Positions 36,440-49,044 are shown, counted from the stretch's first letter. The stretch is DNA of 64,000 bases from Flaccisagitta enflata (GCA_965153355.1 OZ231128.1:14508001-14572000), one strand, 5' to 3'. Notes: a model not told the origin generated them from the sequence alone. Numbers and translations: made by a program.

Positions 36440-37880
36440 ATCTAAACCTGTATCATTGCTCAATACTCGACTCATTATCCTCATCCAATGTCTCTTCATT
36501 ACTTGAATAAACCAAACCTGTATTGTGTCTCAAACTCTCAATATTATTCATCCTCAACCAACATGTCTAGCAATTATCGAGATCAATCAAACCTGTAATG
36601 CCTCTTGATATTTTTCATCCTCATCAACATGTCTCTACATCAATCAACCTATTTAAACCTGCATTGTCTCTTAATTTTCCTCATCTTCATCCAACATGTT
36701 TCTACATTGATCAACTTATCTAAACTTGTATTGTCTCTTGATATTCCTCATCTTCATCCAACATGTCTCTACATTGATCAACTTGATATTCCTCATCTTC
36801 ATCCAACATGTCTCTACATTGATCAACTTATCTAAACCTGTATTGTCTCTCGATATTCGCCATCTTCATCCAACATGTCTCTACATTGATTAACTTATCT
36901 AAACTTGTATTGTCTCTCAATATTCCTCATTTTCATCCAACATGTCTCTACATTGATTAACCTAACTAAACCTGTGTGGTCTCTTGATATTCCTCATCCT
37001 CATCCAACATGTCTCTTCATTGGTTAACTTATCTAAACCTGTATTGTCTCTCGATATTCCTCATCTTCATCCAACAAGTCTCTACATTTATCGACTTATC
37101 GACTCAAACTTGTATTGTCTCTCCATATTCCTCATCTTCATCCAACATGTCTCTACATTGATTGACTTATCTCAACCTGTATTGTCTCTTGATATTCCTC
37201 ATCTTCATCCAACATTTCTCTACATTGATCAACTTATCTAAACCTGTATTGTCTCTTTATATTCCTCATCTTCATCCAACATGTCTCTACATTGATCAAC
37301 TTATCTAAACCTGTATTGTCTCTTGATATTCCTCATCTTCATCCAACATGTCTCTACATTGATCAACTTATCTAAACCTGTATTGTCTCTCGATATTCGC
37401 CATCTTCATCCAACATGTCTCTACATTGATTAACTTATCTAAACTTGTATTGTCTCTCAATATTCCTCATTTTCATCCAACATGTCTCTACATTGATTAA
37501 CCTAACTAAACCTGTGTAGTCTCTTGATATTCCTCATCCTCATCCAACATGTCTCTTCATTGATTAACTTATCTAAACCTGTATTGTCTCTCGATATTCC
37601 TCATCTTCATCCAACAAGTCTCTACATTTATCGACTTATCGACTTAAACTTGAATTGTCTCTCCATATTCCTCATCTTCATCCAACATGTCACTACATTG
37701 ATTGACTTATCTCAACCTGTATTGTCTCTTGATATTCCTCATCTTCATCCAACATTTCTCTACATTGATTAACTTAACTAAACCTGTATTGCCTCTTGAT
37801 ATTCCTCATCTTCATCCAACATGTCTCTACATTGATCGACTTATCTAAACTTGTATTGTCTCTCGATATTCCTCATCTTC
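36440..37880 (+). repeat. ~66-bp tandem array with a 540-bp higher-order repeat
   Basis: Units carry GATATTCCTCATCTTCATCC, AACATGTCTCTACATTGATC and AACTTATCTAAACCTGTATT. The stretch 36840-37240 is nearly identical to 37380-37780, giving a 540-bp second-level period. Confidence 0.85.
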
Positions 37881-38813
37881 ATGGTAGAATTTTTTCTTAG
37901 GGGTACAAGGTGTTTTTTCCGCTGTTAACGTCCGTTTCATGCAATGCTATACCTTTCCAACGGCTAAATGTTCCTGCAATCATAGTCTCTGATCGTGTCT
38001 GAGTCATTGCAATCGAATTTTCATTAAAAATTGCGATTTTCTTGCATTTTTAGTGGAAAAACGTAACCAATTATTGCCCAAAATAGTGTATCAAATATGT
38101 ATCACATAGAATAAATAATCTATTAAGCTCATTACAGATTTTAAAGGACTATACAAGATGTTGGGGCATTTCTATAAGCCTGTGAGAGATAATTGAAAAA
38201 AAAAATTTGGTCGATATCTCTATTTTTCGCCAGAAAACACAGTTTTATGTTTAAGTATCAACTTCAGCCAAATTGCCTCGGTTTCGTCAACTGATAGTGC
38301 AAGTTGTTTATTTTTTTTTCGGAGTCAAATTAGTGAGATTAAGGTTTTTTTTCAGTTGCGGCCCATGAACTGGTGCCTGATTGAGCCAAAACATCCAATA
38401 ATTTCATCAACGCTTATGCGATATAAGCTCCTTCCAAGTTATTCAGGCCCTTCCCATTTTCGGGCGCTTTAAGTCGCCTGTTCCATTTTGTCACATGAGT
38501 GAATTTCATGTCATAAAAAATCATTTGGCAAACTACATCGGTTCTTTCTTTTCTTATGTCTTTGTTAGCGTTTTTTGTGCAATACGGAAAAGGAAAACCG
38601 AAACATTTTATTAAACATCATCACTGGTAATCATCTGGAAAGATATCCCTATTTCGGGCGCTTTAAGGCGCTTGGCTGAAAATCAATGCAAGTTGCTTAC
38701 AACTTTCAGATCACTTTTTTACTATGTTGGGATTGCTTTAACATATGAAATTGCAAACTTATGGATGGATAACACTTGATGACACCTTGAATGCTGATTT
38801 CATCGTCGTCGTT

Positions 38814-38848
<35 letters not shown>

Positions 38849-39583
38849 TATCGTCGGCATCTTCAATGTCGATATTTATTTCGAGAAAACTTATCTTTTT
38901 GACCAAGGATCACGAGATTACGCATGGAAGCTCCTTGGGGTAATAGCTATTACTGGAGTATGATACATGGGAACTCAACATATGCAAATGGCCTAATTAA
39001 CCCATAGTTTAGCAAAATAAGGCCAAAAATGGGATAAAATGAGAACAAATGCAACAACTTTGGCGATTTTAGTCTGATTTGGTTGAATTGTGTTGTGTGT
39101 CTTGAAAATGTAAATCTTAACACTTGCATACCATTTTCATAACAGAGTTCGCGTTCTGAACGCAAAATAACTACAGATCGCCACATAATCGTAGATGTCA
39201 TAACGCTTTTTTAAGCCACCCCTAACGGAACATGCTAGAGACTTGAAATTTGACATGGAGGGCCTATGGGTAAATACAATAGGGGCCACCAAGGCGATTT
39301 TGGATAAAATGCATGTAGGCTGATATCTGGGATGGGCTGGGGCAGCCCCAGGGGGCATTAAATCGAATAAAAATTTTTTCAATTTTCTGTTATTTTTCGG
39401 TTTGGTTGCGTCGATGAAGGTCTTTACTATCTAGTAATATGGTTTTTTAGTGGCTAATCTCATTTTTTTTCAGTTTTTAGAGGGCTACAAACACGGGCAC
39501 TTCAATTTCCAGAAAAATCGATGCTGAAAATTCTACAGTCGCCAAAGCATTTAACCTTACTGGCAATCACATCAGGGAAAATA
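37881..39583. other. Unassigned stretch
   Basis: Has a (CGT)n at about 38808-38848 and two direct copies of TTTCGGGCGCTTTAAG (38453 and 38653). No supported exon or terminal repeats. Confidence 0.4.
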
Positions 39584-39744
39584 CAAGGCTGGATACACGG
39601 CTTCCCTGGTCTTCTGTGGAAAGTCATTGGGGTATTCGGGCAGGTGCAGTGAGCTCAAAATGCTTAAATGCCAAAAAAGGAATAATGGGAATGACTGACG
39701 GACGGACGGACATACCGCGGTGTAGAGTTGCGAAGCACGCGACT
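39584..39744 (-). mobile_element. Family A hairpin element
   Basis: CAAGGCTGGATACACGGC start, GGACGGACGGAC block, hairpin end GAGTTGCGAAGCACGCGACT (one mismatched pair). Confidence 0.75.
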
Positions 39745-39956
39745 AAAAAGCTTCTCCTTTATAACAGTTTTGAGCGCCAACGCACCCCTATATCCGTTGG
39801 TGGGTCGGTTCGTTAGACTCACTTTTAACAATTCGGTGAATATGCCCGGCGACGCGGACGCGCTTATCTCTTACCGCGTCACCCAACCATTGCTCTTTTC
39901 TTTCAAATCTTGATTTCTGTTCATTTTATCTTTCTTTCTGCCTGCCTTTCCTTTCT

Positions 39957-40345
39957 GGGCAGCGGCCCCGAAGGGGTCGATGACCTATGCTTTCATACAT
40001 ATGGGGAATTTTCTCCTTCTCCACACCCCCTCCCCCTAGCCTCCAGGCCCATATCTCAGCTTGGAGGCCCACATCCCAGCCTTGAGGCCCAAATACCAGT
40101 CTTGAGGCCCAAATCCCACCCTCAAGGCCCAAGTCCCAACCCCAAGGCCCAGATTCCAGTCTCCAGGGATATGGGCCTCAAGGCTGGGATATGGGCCTGG
40201 AGGCTGGGGGAGGGGGGATGCAGAGGAGGGGAAGGAGGAGGAGAAAATTCCTATTTGCAGCATGGGTCATCGGCCGCTTCAGGACCTTACCTACTCCCTC
40301 TCCTTCATTTAGCCTGTGGCAGGCCACGAGCACCGCTGACCATCT
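39957..40345 (+). mobile_element. Family B foldback element
   Basis: GGGCAGCGGCCCCGAAGGGG at 39957 with GATGACCTATGCTTTCA. A ~20-bp core (GAGGCCCAAATCCCAGCC type) inverts near 40165. GGGTCATCGGCCGC lies at the right, then a tail with CACCGCTGACCATCTAACGC. Confidence 0.75.
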
Positions 40346-40387
40346 AACGCTTTTGACTTCATTTCATTCTTCCGCTCTTTTGAATCA

Positions 40388-40840
40388 AAGACCGATGTCC
40401 TGAAGGATTACAGGGGTGAATTTCCAGTCCATCCGTCCATCCGTCCGTCCCCCCCTGCCGAAGCTTCTGTCTCAAATCCCATTGAATAAGATGGAAAATT
40501 GAAGAAATGCAAAATTCCCATTGAATTACATGGAAAATTGACAAAAAATTGCAAAAATGCAAGTTTCCCATTGAATAACATTGGAAATTTACCAGAGGTT
40601 AGAAATATGTGAATTACTACTAAATAACATAAAAAATTTTTAAAATGTCGAAAGAAATTCAATGTTCTCAATGAATAACATGGAAAATAGCCCCAAAGCC
40701 TTCTCAGGACATCTGGAAATTCATCCCTGTGTCCTACAGGACATCCGCCTTTTGGGGCCGCTGCCCTGCTCTCACCCCACATCTTCAGCTGATCACTCCA
40801 AGCAGGGCATCGGGTACCGCTGACTATGTGCGATCCTTGG
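40388..40840 (+). mobile_element. Family B element, CCCATTGAATAACATGG core
   Basis: Left end truncated at GATGTCCTGAAGGATTACAGG. The core is made of diverged CCCATTGAATAACATGGAAA units. Right end CCTTTTGGGGCCGCTGCCC and tail GCAGGGCATCGGGTACCGCTG. Confidence 0.75.
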
Positions 40841-40887
40841 ATGACTAGTTTCCTTTCCTTCTTTCCTTGATTTCTTCATTTCTTTTT

Positions 40888-41330
40888 GGGCAGCGGCCCC
40901 AAAGGGCCGATGTCCTGTAGGACACAGGGGTGAATTTCCAGATGTCCGTCCGTCCATCCGTCCGTCCATCCCCCCCTGCTAAAGAAAATTAAAGAAATGC
41001 AAAATTCCCATTGAATAACATGGAAAATTTACCAGAAGTTAAAATATGAGAAATTCTACTAAATAACCTGGAAAATTGATAGAATTATGAAATAAATGCA
41101 GAATGCAGATCTGATAGAATGGCAAATTGACAAAAATATTGAAAACAATGCAATGTTCTCATTGAATAACATGGAAAATAGCCCCAAAGCCCAAAGGCCT
41201 TCTCAGGGCGTCTGGAAATTCACCCGTGTCCTACAGGACATCGGCCCTACCCTGCTCTCACCCACTTCTTCAGCTGATCACTCCAAGCAGGGCATCGGGT
41301 ACCGCTGACCATGTGCGATCCTTGGATGAC
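40888..41330 (+). mobile_element. Family B element, CCCATTGAATAACATGG core
   Basis: GGGCAGCGGCCCCAAAGGGC at the left. Same core type and same tail (GATCCTTGGATGACTAG) as the preceding copy, so the two form a tandem pair. Confidence 0.8.
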
Positions 41331-41391
41331 TAGTTTGTTTCTTTTTCTTTCCAATTCCCGGTTTCCTTCCCTTACATTTCTTTCTTTTTAG

Positions 41392-41780
41392 GCAGTGGCC
41401 CCATAGGGCCAATGTCCTGTAGAACATAGGGGGGAATTTTTAGACATCCATTCTGCTATCCATCCCCCCAACCTGTTGACCATCGAGGTATAAAATTACC
41501 CTTCCCAAACTTCAATTAAGCCCTCTGGGCCTCAAAATAGCCCTCTCGGCCTCAAATTAGTTCTCTCGGCTGTTTATCAGCCCCCCTGCCTCAAATCTGC
41601 CCTCCAGACCTCAAATCTGCCCTCCAGACTTTAAATCAGCCCTCCAGACTTTAAATCAGCCCTCATAAAGCATTAAATCAGCCCTCTTAACCTCAAATCT
41701 GCTCTCCAAGCCCTAATTCTGCCCTCCAGCCCTCATTTATGCCATCAGTGGCCTAAATCAGCCATCTAACAGGTATTACG
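41392..41780 (+). mobile_element. Family B element, left half, CTCAAATC core
   Basis: GGCAGTGGCCCCATAGGGCC start, CATCC block, then ~16-bp GCCCTCCAGACCTCAAATC-type units. Right end missing. Confidence 0.7.
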
Positions 41781-41799
41781 TGCTCGATATCAGGGGTGT

Positions 41800-42330
41800 T
41801 TATAAACGCCAAATAAACACCGTTTATAAACAATGCTATACAACTGTTTATAAACATTAAAAATGCAAGTCAAATAAACGAAAAATGTTTAAATGGCAGT
41901 AAAAAACGTTGTTTATAAACGACTATATATCACTGTTTATGAACGAAGGAAAATAAGAGATTGTTTGACCTGATCAGTACAAACTGAAAATGTCCACACT
42001 AGAAAAGGTTCTATTAGAAAAATCAAAATTTTGAAGGTTGCTACTGTTTTTTTTTTTACCCCAAAAATCGTTAAAAAGAGCCCATAATTGATCGTTTATA
42101 AACACAATAATATTGTTGTTTATAAACAACAAAAATTAAGTGTTTGTAAACGCTAAATTTTTTGTATTGATAAACACCAAAAAATAAAAAAAAATCGTAT
42201 ATTTCCCCCTTAGACCCCCTATAACCACAAAAATTGCATAACTCTATATTTCCCTCCTCCTCCTCATCCTCCTCCTCCTCCTCCTCCTCCTCCTCATTCA
42301 TAAATCGTTTATTTGCCCCCAATTTCTTTT
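41800..42330 (+). repeat. GTTTATAAAC-rich prelude to the 235-bp array
   Basis: At least ten GTTTATAAAC or close variants at irregular spacing, with (CCT)n at 42250-42295. It appears to be diverged satellite. Confidence 0.65.
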
Positions 42331-42869
42331 GTATATAAACAAATGTTTATTTGCTCTCAATTTCATTTGCAAATAGACAAAAATCGTTTATTTGGCACCA
42401 TGAATTTGTTCTCATAAACAGATTTTTATATTTCTCTCCTCCTCCTCCTCCTCCCCCCCTCCTCCTCATCCAAAATCGTTTATTTGGCACCATAAATTTG
42501 TTTTCATAAACGTTTACACTCCTTTAGAACTTTTTGTGTTTACAAACACCAAAAATATGAACCTCATAAACGAATTTGTTTATTTGGTACCATAAATTGG
42601 ATCTCATAAACAGATTTTTATATTTCTCTCCTCCTCCTCCTCCTCCTCCTCCTCCTCCTCCTCCTCCTCCTCCTCATCCAAAATCGTTTATTTGACCCCA
42701 ATTTCTGTTCCAAATAAACAAAAATCGTTTATTTGGTACCATAAATTGGTTTTCATAAACACTCCTTTAGAAATTTTTGTGTTTATAAACACCAAAAATA
42801 TGAACCTCATAAACAAATTTGTTTATTTGTTACCATAAATTTGATCTCATAAACAGATTTTCATATTTC

Positions 42870-42900
<31 letters not shown>

Positions 42901-43103
42901 CTCATCCAAAATCGTTTATTTGCCCCCAATTTCTGTTCCAAATAAACAAAAATCGTTTATTTGGTACCATAAATTGGTTTTCATAAATGTTTACACTCCT
43001 TTAGAAATTTTTGTGTTTATAAACACCAAAAATATGAACCTCATAAACGAATTTGTTTATTTGGTACCATAAATTTGATCTCATAAACAGATTTTCATAT
43101 TTC

Positions 43104-43134
<31 letters not shown>

Positions 43135-44343
43135 CTCATCCAAAATCGTTTATTTGCCCCCAATTTTTGTTTCAAATAAACAAAAATTGTTTATTTGGTA
43201 CCATAAATTGGTTTTCATAAACGTTTACACTCCTTTAGAAATTTTTGTGTTTATAAACACCAAAAATATGAACCTCATAAACAAATTTGTTTTTTTGGTA
43301 CCATAAATTTGATCTCATAAACAGATTTTTATATTTCTCTCCTCGTCTCTCCTCCTCCTCCTCCTCCCCCCCTCCTCATCCAAAATCGTTTATTTGCTCC
43401 CAATTTTCAATCCAAATAAACAAAAAACGTTTATTTGGCACCATAAATTTGTTTTCATAAACGTTTACACTCTTTTAGAACTTTTTGTGTTTATAAACAC
43501 CAAAAATATGAACCTCATAAACGAATTTGTTTATTTGTTACCATAAATTTGATCTAATAAACAGATTTTTATATTTCTCTCCTCTTCCTCCCCCTCCTCC
43601 TCATCCAAAATCGTTTATTTGCTCCCAATTTCCTTTCCAAATAAACAAAAAACGTTTATTTGGCACCATAAATTTGTTTTCATAAACGTTTACACTCCTT
43701 TAGAACTTTTTGTGTTTATAAACACCAAAAATATGAACCTCATAAACAAATTTGTTTATTTGGTACCATAAATTTGATCTCATTAACAGATTTTTATATT
43801 TCTCTCCTCCTCCTCCTCCTCCTCCTCCTCCTCATCCAATATCGTTTATTTGCCCTCAATTTCTGTTCCAAATAAACAAATATCGTTTATTTGGTACCAT
43901 TAATTGGTTTTCATAAACGTTTACACTCCTTTAGAAATTTTTGTGTTTATAAACACCAAAAATATGAACCTCATAAACGAATTTGTTTATTTGTTACCAT
44001 AAATTTGATCTAATAAACAGATTTTTATATTTCTCTCCTCCTCCTCCCCCTCCTCCTCATCCAAAATCGTTTATTTGCTCCCAATTTCCTTTCCAAATAA
44101 ACAAAAAATCGTTTATTTGGCACCATAAATTTGTTTTCATAAACGTTTACACTCCTTTAGAAGTTTTGTGTTTATAAACACCAAAAATATGATTCTCATA
44201 AAAGACTTTGTTTATTTGGTACTTTAAATTTAATCTCAAATACAGATTTTATATTTCTCTCCTCTTCCTCCCCCCTCCTCCTCCTCATCCAAAATCGTTT
44301 TTTTGCTCCCAATTTCCTTTCCAAATAAACAAAAAATCGTTTA
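42331..44343 (+). repeat. ~235-bp satellite, left block
   Basis: About eight units, each with GAACCTCATAAAC, TTTGTTTATTTGGTACCATA, CAGATTTTTATATTTCTCTC, (CCT)n, CATCCAAAATCGTTTATTTG, AACGTTTACACTCCTTTAGA and GTGTTTATAAACACC. Unit starts near 42560, 42803, 43039, 43271, 43512, 43737 and 43967. Confidence 0.9.
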
Positions 44344-44347
44344 TTTG

Positions 44348-45308
44348 CGGCCAGGATTCCCACTTGCAAAATTCTTAAAAAAGAAAAAAAAAATGGACCC
44401 ATCCAAGATTTTTGCACAGGGGACCTAAAAAGGCTGTAGAACAAGATTCTGATGTTCATTTTGACCTAACTTGAGCCAAACAAAAAAGAAATGGTTTTTA
44501 GTGCAAAAAACAGCTATTTTTCCTGAAAAAAATGGTAGAAAATGAAATATTTTGGCCTTTTTTTTACTGAAACATAAAGTACCAATAGTAATTGATATTT
44601 GAGTGAATCTAGAACAATTTTGAATAGGTCTATGAGGTTCAAAAATAGCATAAAAATACTCAAAAATGAAGAAATGACCTATAAATTGATAAATTGTCAA
44701 AACTGATGTTTTGGAACAGTTTCTTAGGGTAAAATATGCTGTCAGTATGAATTACATTGATTTACTTAGAAAAATATAGCCGTGATAAGTGAAAAACGCA
44801 AAACCGCAATATGCAAATGAGATCAATTTGCATATTGCGGTTTTGCGTTTTTCGTTTATCACAGCCATGTTTTTTTGAGTAAATTTATGAAATTCATACT
44901 GACAGCATATTTTACCCAAAGAAACTTTTCCAAAATATCAGTTTATAGGATTTTATTTTTTTTTTTTTGGGTCATTTCTTCATTCATGGGGATTTTAATG
45001 CTATTTTTGAACCTCTTAGACCTATTCTAGATTGTTCTAGGTTCAGTGAAATATCAATTACTATTGGTACTTTATGTTTTGTAAAGAAAAAACTTCAAAA
45101 TATTTCATTTTATACTATTTTTTTAGGAAAAATAGTTGTTTTTGGCACAAAAAACTGTTTCTTTTTTTTTGGCTCAAGATAGGCCAAAATAAGTATCAGA
45201 TTCTTGTTCTACATGCTTTTTAGGACCGACATGCAAAAATTTGTGATGGGTCCATTTTTTTTTCATAACCCTTAAAATTGAGATTTTCTCCATCGGGACT
45301 CCAAACCG
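44348..45308. mobile_element. 961-bp palindromic (foldback) transposon inserted in the satellite
   Basis: Ends CGGCCAGGATTCCC and, inverted at the right, CGGTTTGGAGTCCC. The centre near 44820 is GCAATATGCAAATGAGATC against its inverse, and most of the left arm is complementary to the right arm. TTTG flanks both sides (44344-44347, 45309-45312). The intact satellite reads CGTTTATTTGGCACC with a single TTTG, so a 4-bp duplication is directly visible. No intact ORF. Confidence 0.85.
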
Positions 45309-45900
45309 TTTGGCACCATAAATTTGTTTTCATAAACGTTTACACTCCTTTAGAAGTTTTTGTGTTTATAAACACCAAAAATATGAATCTCATAAACAAA
45401 TTTGTTTATTTAGTGCCAAAAATTTGATGTCATAAACAGATTTTTAGTCGCGTGCTACGCGACTCTAAACCTTGCTTTGTCAGTCCCTTGGTCCGTCCGT
45501 CCGTCCGTTGGTCTGTCCGTCACACTTTACTTTTTTTTTGGTTTTTGCAGTCTTTGGCCTCACTGCTCCTGCCCTAGTGATCAAGTGATCTCAAATACGG
45601 CCCCTGCCCACCCGCACGCGACTGGGGTAGCCGTGTATCCGGCCTTGTTATATTTCTCTCCTCCTCCTCCTCCTCACCCTCCTCATCCAAACTCATCTAT
45701 TTGCTCCTAATTTTCTTTCCAAATAAACAAAAAATCACTCATTTGGCACCATAAATTTGTTTTCATAAACGTTTACACTCCTTTAGACATTTTTGTGTTT
45801 ATAAACACCCAAAAAATGAATCTCATAAAAGAATTTGTTTATTTGGTACCATAAATTTGATCTCATAAACAGATTTTTGTATTCTTCGATAGTGGAACAC
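45309..45900 (+). repeat. ~235-bp satellite, right block
   Basis: Two further units resume exactly after the foldback element; the first is interrupted by a family A copy at 45446. Confidence 0.9.
45446..45647 (+). mobile_element. Family A hairpin element in a satellite unit, junctions defined
   Basis: Sibling units read CAGATTTTTATATTTCTC. Here CAGATTTTT is followed by AGTCGCGTGCTACGCGAC ... CCGGCCTTG, then TTATATTTCTC. The insertion is therefore clean, with at most TTA (3 bp) shared by both sides. Confidence 0.85.
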
Positions 45901-45960
45901 TAAAGTTCCCCAGATTTCTCGGTCTCTGTGCTTCGTCGTTGCTCGATAACTACCACTGTG

Positions 45961-46899
45961 CAGGCGTGCTTTTTCTGGAGTAGCGAGTAGCGCCGCTACT
46001 CGGAAGCGTATGGGCGCCTCTCGGAAGATCTTGGAAGAAAAGGAAGAAGAAAAGAAGAAGAAGAAGAAGAAGGGGAAGAAGGGGAAGAAGGGGTAGAATG
46101 GGAAGAAGAAGTAAGGGAAGCAGAAGAAAGTTGATTTATGAATTTTTTGTATGAAATAATTTAATTGATTTTCTTTTTCAAATTGCCTCAATGACAGTGT
46201 GTATCAAAGCATATCAAGTCCTAAGCACGCAGACAACAAAAAGTATGTATATGAGCATACCTGTCCTTTCATAGTGAAAATGGCTCAGGTCATTTTGCAC
46301 TATTTCTGAGTCCTACAATTCTCTTAAGGTGCATGGCTTTTGGTCCACAATTTTATACCCCAACAAAAACTTGTGGGTTCAAGACCATAACACAATCTTG
46401 ATATGGAGCCACTCTGCTACCAATCTAATGCAATAACCTAGGTCTGCCACAGATTCCACAACATCATGATTTTTCTGATATTTATTCACATACATCGATC
46501 TTAGTTTTAAAAGGCTGATTAACACATACAGGGATGTTAGCTACTATTTGAGTCGCAAAAATGGTCCTTTGTTTCTTTTGCCATAACAAGAATTTATATC
46601 AAAGTTGACTGATAACTCAAATTGACCTTTTTTAAAATCATAGGCATTACAGTGGATCAATTACTTCATAACTGCGATATGCAAATGAGAATTTTGTTGC
46701 TCATTTTGGATCTAAGCCATTTGATCGAAATTTGTCAGGAATTTGTCAAGGATGTGGAAATCAAGGCTGGGGTTTGATAAATTGTGGTAGAAAAAGACTA
46801 GTCAGATAGGTTTGGAAGGGAATGTGGTAATTGGATAAGTCGGAAGGTAGAAGTAGGAATTACATGCTACTCGGAAGGAAAGAATAAAAACCACGCCTG
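45961..46899. mobile_element. Non-autonomous hAT-like transposon, 939 bp
   Basis: CAGGCGTGCTTTTTCT at 45961 and AAAAACCACGCCTG ending at 46899 are terminal inverses. CCACTGTG (8 bp) flanks both sides at 45953-45960 and 46900-46907. The satellite into which it inserted has a single CCACTGTG per unit. An 8-bp duplication with CAG-starting ends is the hAT signature. No transposase ORF is present. (GAA)n lies at about 46035-46100. Confidence 0.85.
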
Positions 46900-48497
46900 C
46901 CACTGTGTAGCTGATTTGGGTGGTTTTAGGTGGTTGAGGTGGCCCGGGTGAAATATGCTTTGTCGTTGCTCGATAACTACCACTGTGTAGCTGATTTGGG
47001 TGGTTTTAGGTGGTTGAGGTGGCCCGGGTGAAATATGCTTCGTCGTTGCTCGATAACTACCACTGTGTAGCTGATTTGGGTGGTTTTAGGTGGTTGAGGT
47101 GGCCCGGATGAAATATGCTTCGTCGTTGCTTGATAACTACCACTGTGTAGCTGATTTGGATGGTTTTAGGTGGTTGAGGTGGCCCGGGTGAAATATGCTT
47201 TGTCGTTGCTCGATAGCTACCACTGTGTAGCTGATTTGGGTGGTTTTAGGTGGTTGAGGTGGCCCGGGTGAAATATGCTTTGTCGTTGCTCGATAACTAC
47301 CACTGTGTAGCTGATTTGGGTGGTTTTAGGTGGTTGAGGTGGCCCGGGTGAAATATGCTTCGTCGTTGCTCGATAACTACCACTGTGTAGCTGATTTGGG
47401 TGGTTTTAGGTGGTTGAGGTGGCCCGGGTGAAATATGCTTTGTCGTTGCTCGATAACTACCAATGTGTAGCTGATTTGGGTGGTTTTAGGTGGTTGAGGT
47501 GGCCCGGGTGAAATATGCTTCGTCGTTGCTCGATAACTACCACTGTGTAGCTGATTTAGATGGTTGAGGTGGCCCGGGTGAAATATGCTTCGTCGTTGCT
47601 CGATAACTACCACTGTGTAGCTGATTTGGGTGGTTTTAAGTGGTTGAGGTGGCCCGGGTGAAATGTGCTTCGTCGATGCTCGATAACTACCACTGTGTAG
47701 CTGATTTGGGTGGTTTTAGGTGGTTGAGGTGGCCCGGGTGAAATATGCTTCGTCGTTGCTCGATAACTACCACTGTGTAGCTGATTTGGGTGGTTTTAGG
47801 TGGTTGAGGTGGCCCGGGTGAAATATGCTTCGTCGTTGCTCGATAACTACCACTGTGTAGCTGATTTGGGTGGTTTTAGGTGGTTGAGGTGGCCCGGGTG
47901 AAATATGCTTCGTCATTGCTCAATGACTACCACTGTGTAGCTGATTTGGGTGGTTTTAGGTGGTTGAGGTGGCCCGGGTGAAATATGCTTCGTCGTTGCT
48001 CGATAACTACCACTGTGTAGCTGATTTGGGTGGTTTTAGGTGGTTGAGGTGGTCCGGGTGAAATATGCTTCGTCGTTGCTCGATAACTACCACTGTGTAG
48101 CTGATTTGGGTGGTTTTAGGTGGTTGAGGTGGTCCGGGTGAAATATGCTTCGTCGTTGCTCGATAACTACCACTGTGTAGCTGATTTGGGTGGTTTTAGG
48201 TGGTTGAGGTGGTCCGGGTGAAATATGCTTCGTCGTTGCTCGATAACTACCACTGTGTAGCTGATTTGGGTGGTTTTAGGTGGTTGAGGTGGCCCGGGTG
48301 AAATATGCTTAGTCCTTGCTCGATAACTACCACTGTGTAGCTTATTTGGGTGGTTTTAGGTGGTTGAGGTGGCCCGGGTGAAACATGCTTCGTCGTTGCT
48401 TGATAACTACCACTGTGTAGCTGATTTGGGTGGTTTTAGGTGGTTGAGGTGGCCCGGGTGAAATATGCTTTGTCGTTGCTCGATAACTACCACTGTG
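46900..48497 (+). repeat. 80-bp satellite, ~20 copies
   Basis: Highly uniform units: CTGATTTGGGTGGTTTTAGG, TGGTTGAGGTGGCCCGGGTG, AAATATGCTTCGTCGTTGCT, CGATAACTACCACTGTGTAG. One unit (47541-47610) lacks ~10 bp. A partial founder-like unit lies at 45935-45960, left of the hAT element. Confidence 0.95.
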
Positions 48498-48509
48498 CTG
48501 TGTAACATC

Positions 48510-48662
48510 CGTCACACCACCCAGTTTTCTCTGAATGTCGGTCACAACACCAAGTTTTCTCCGATTGTCCCTCACACAACCCAGTTTTCTCCAAATGTCC
48601 ATCACACCACCCAGTTTTCTCCAAATGTCAGTCACACCACCCAGTTTTCTCCGACTGTCCGT
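48510..48662 (+). repeat. 30-bp tandem repeat, ~5 copies
   Basis: Unit GTCACACCACCCAGTTTTCT plus CC(A/G)AATGTCC, adjoining the end of the 80-bp satellite. Confidence 0.85.
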
Positions 48663-48693
48663 GCATGTTTTTATGATTCTCCGCTTCTCCGTC

Positions 48694-48804
<111 letters not shown>

Positions 48805-48879
48805 TTATTTCTATTTTTCTTGTTTAGTTTTTCTTACTTTGATGTTTTACTAAGAAAAAAAAAGGAAGAATGAGAAAAC

Positions 48880-49013
48880 AATGAGGGGAAGGATAGAAAG
48901 AAATAAGGAAAGAAAAAAAAGAAAAAAGGAAACAAAAAAGAAAAAAGAAAAAGCAAAGAAAAAAGAAAAAGAAAGAAAGAAATACAGTCACACAGGACGA
49001 AAAAAAGAAAGAG

Positions 49014-49044
<31 letters not shown>

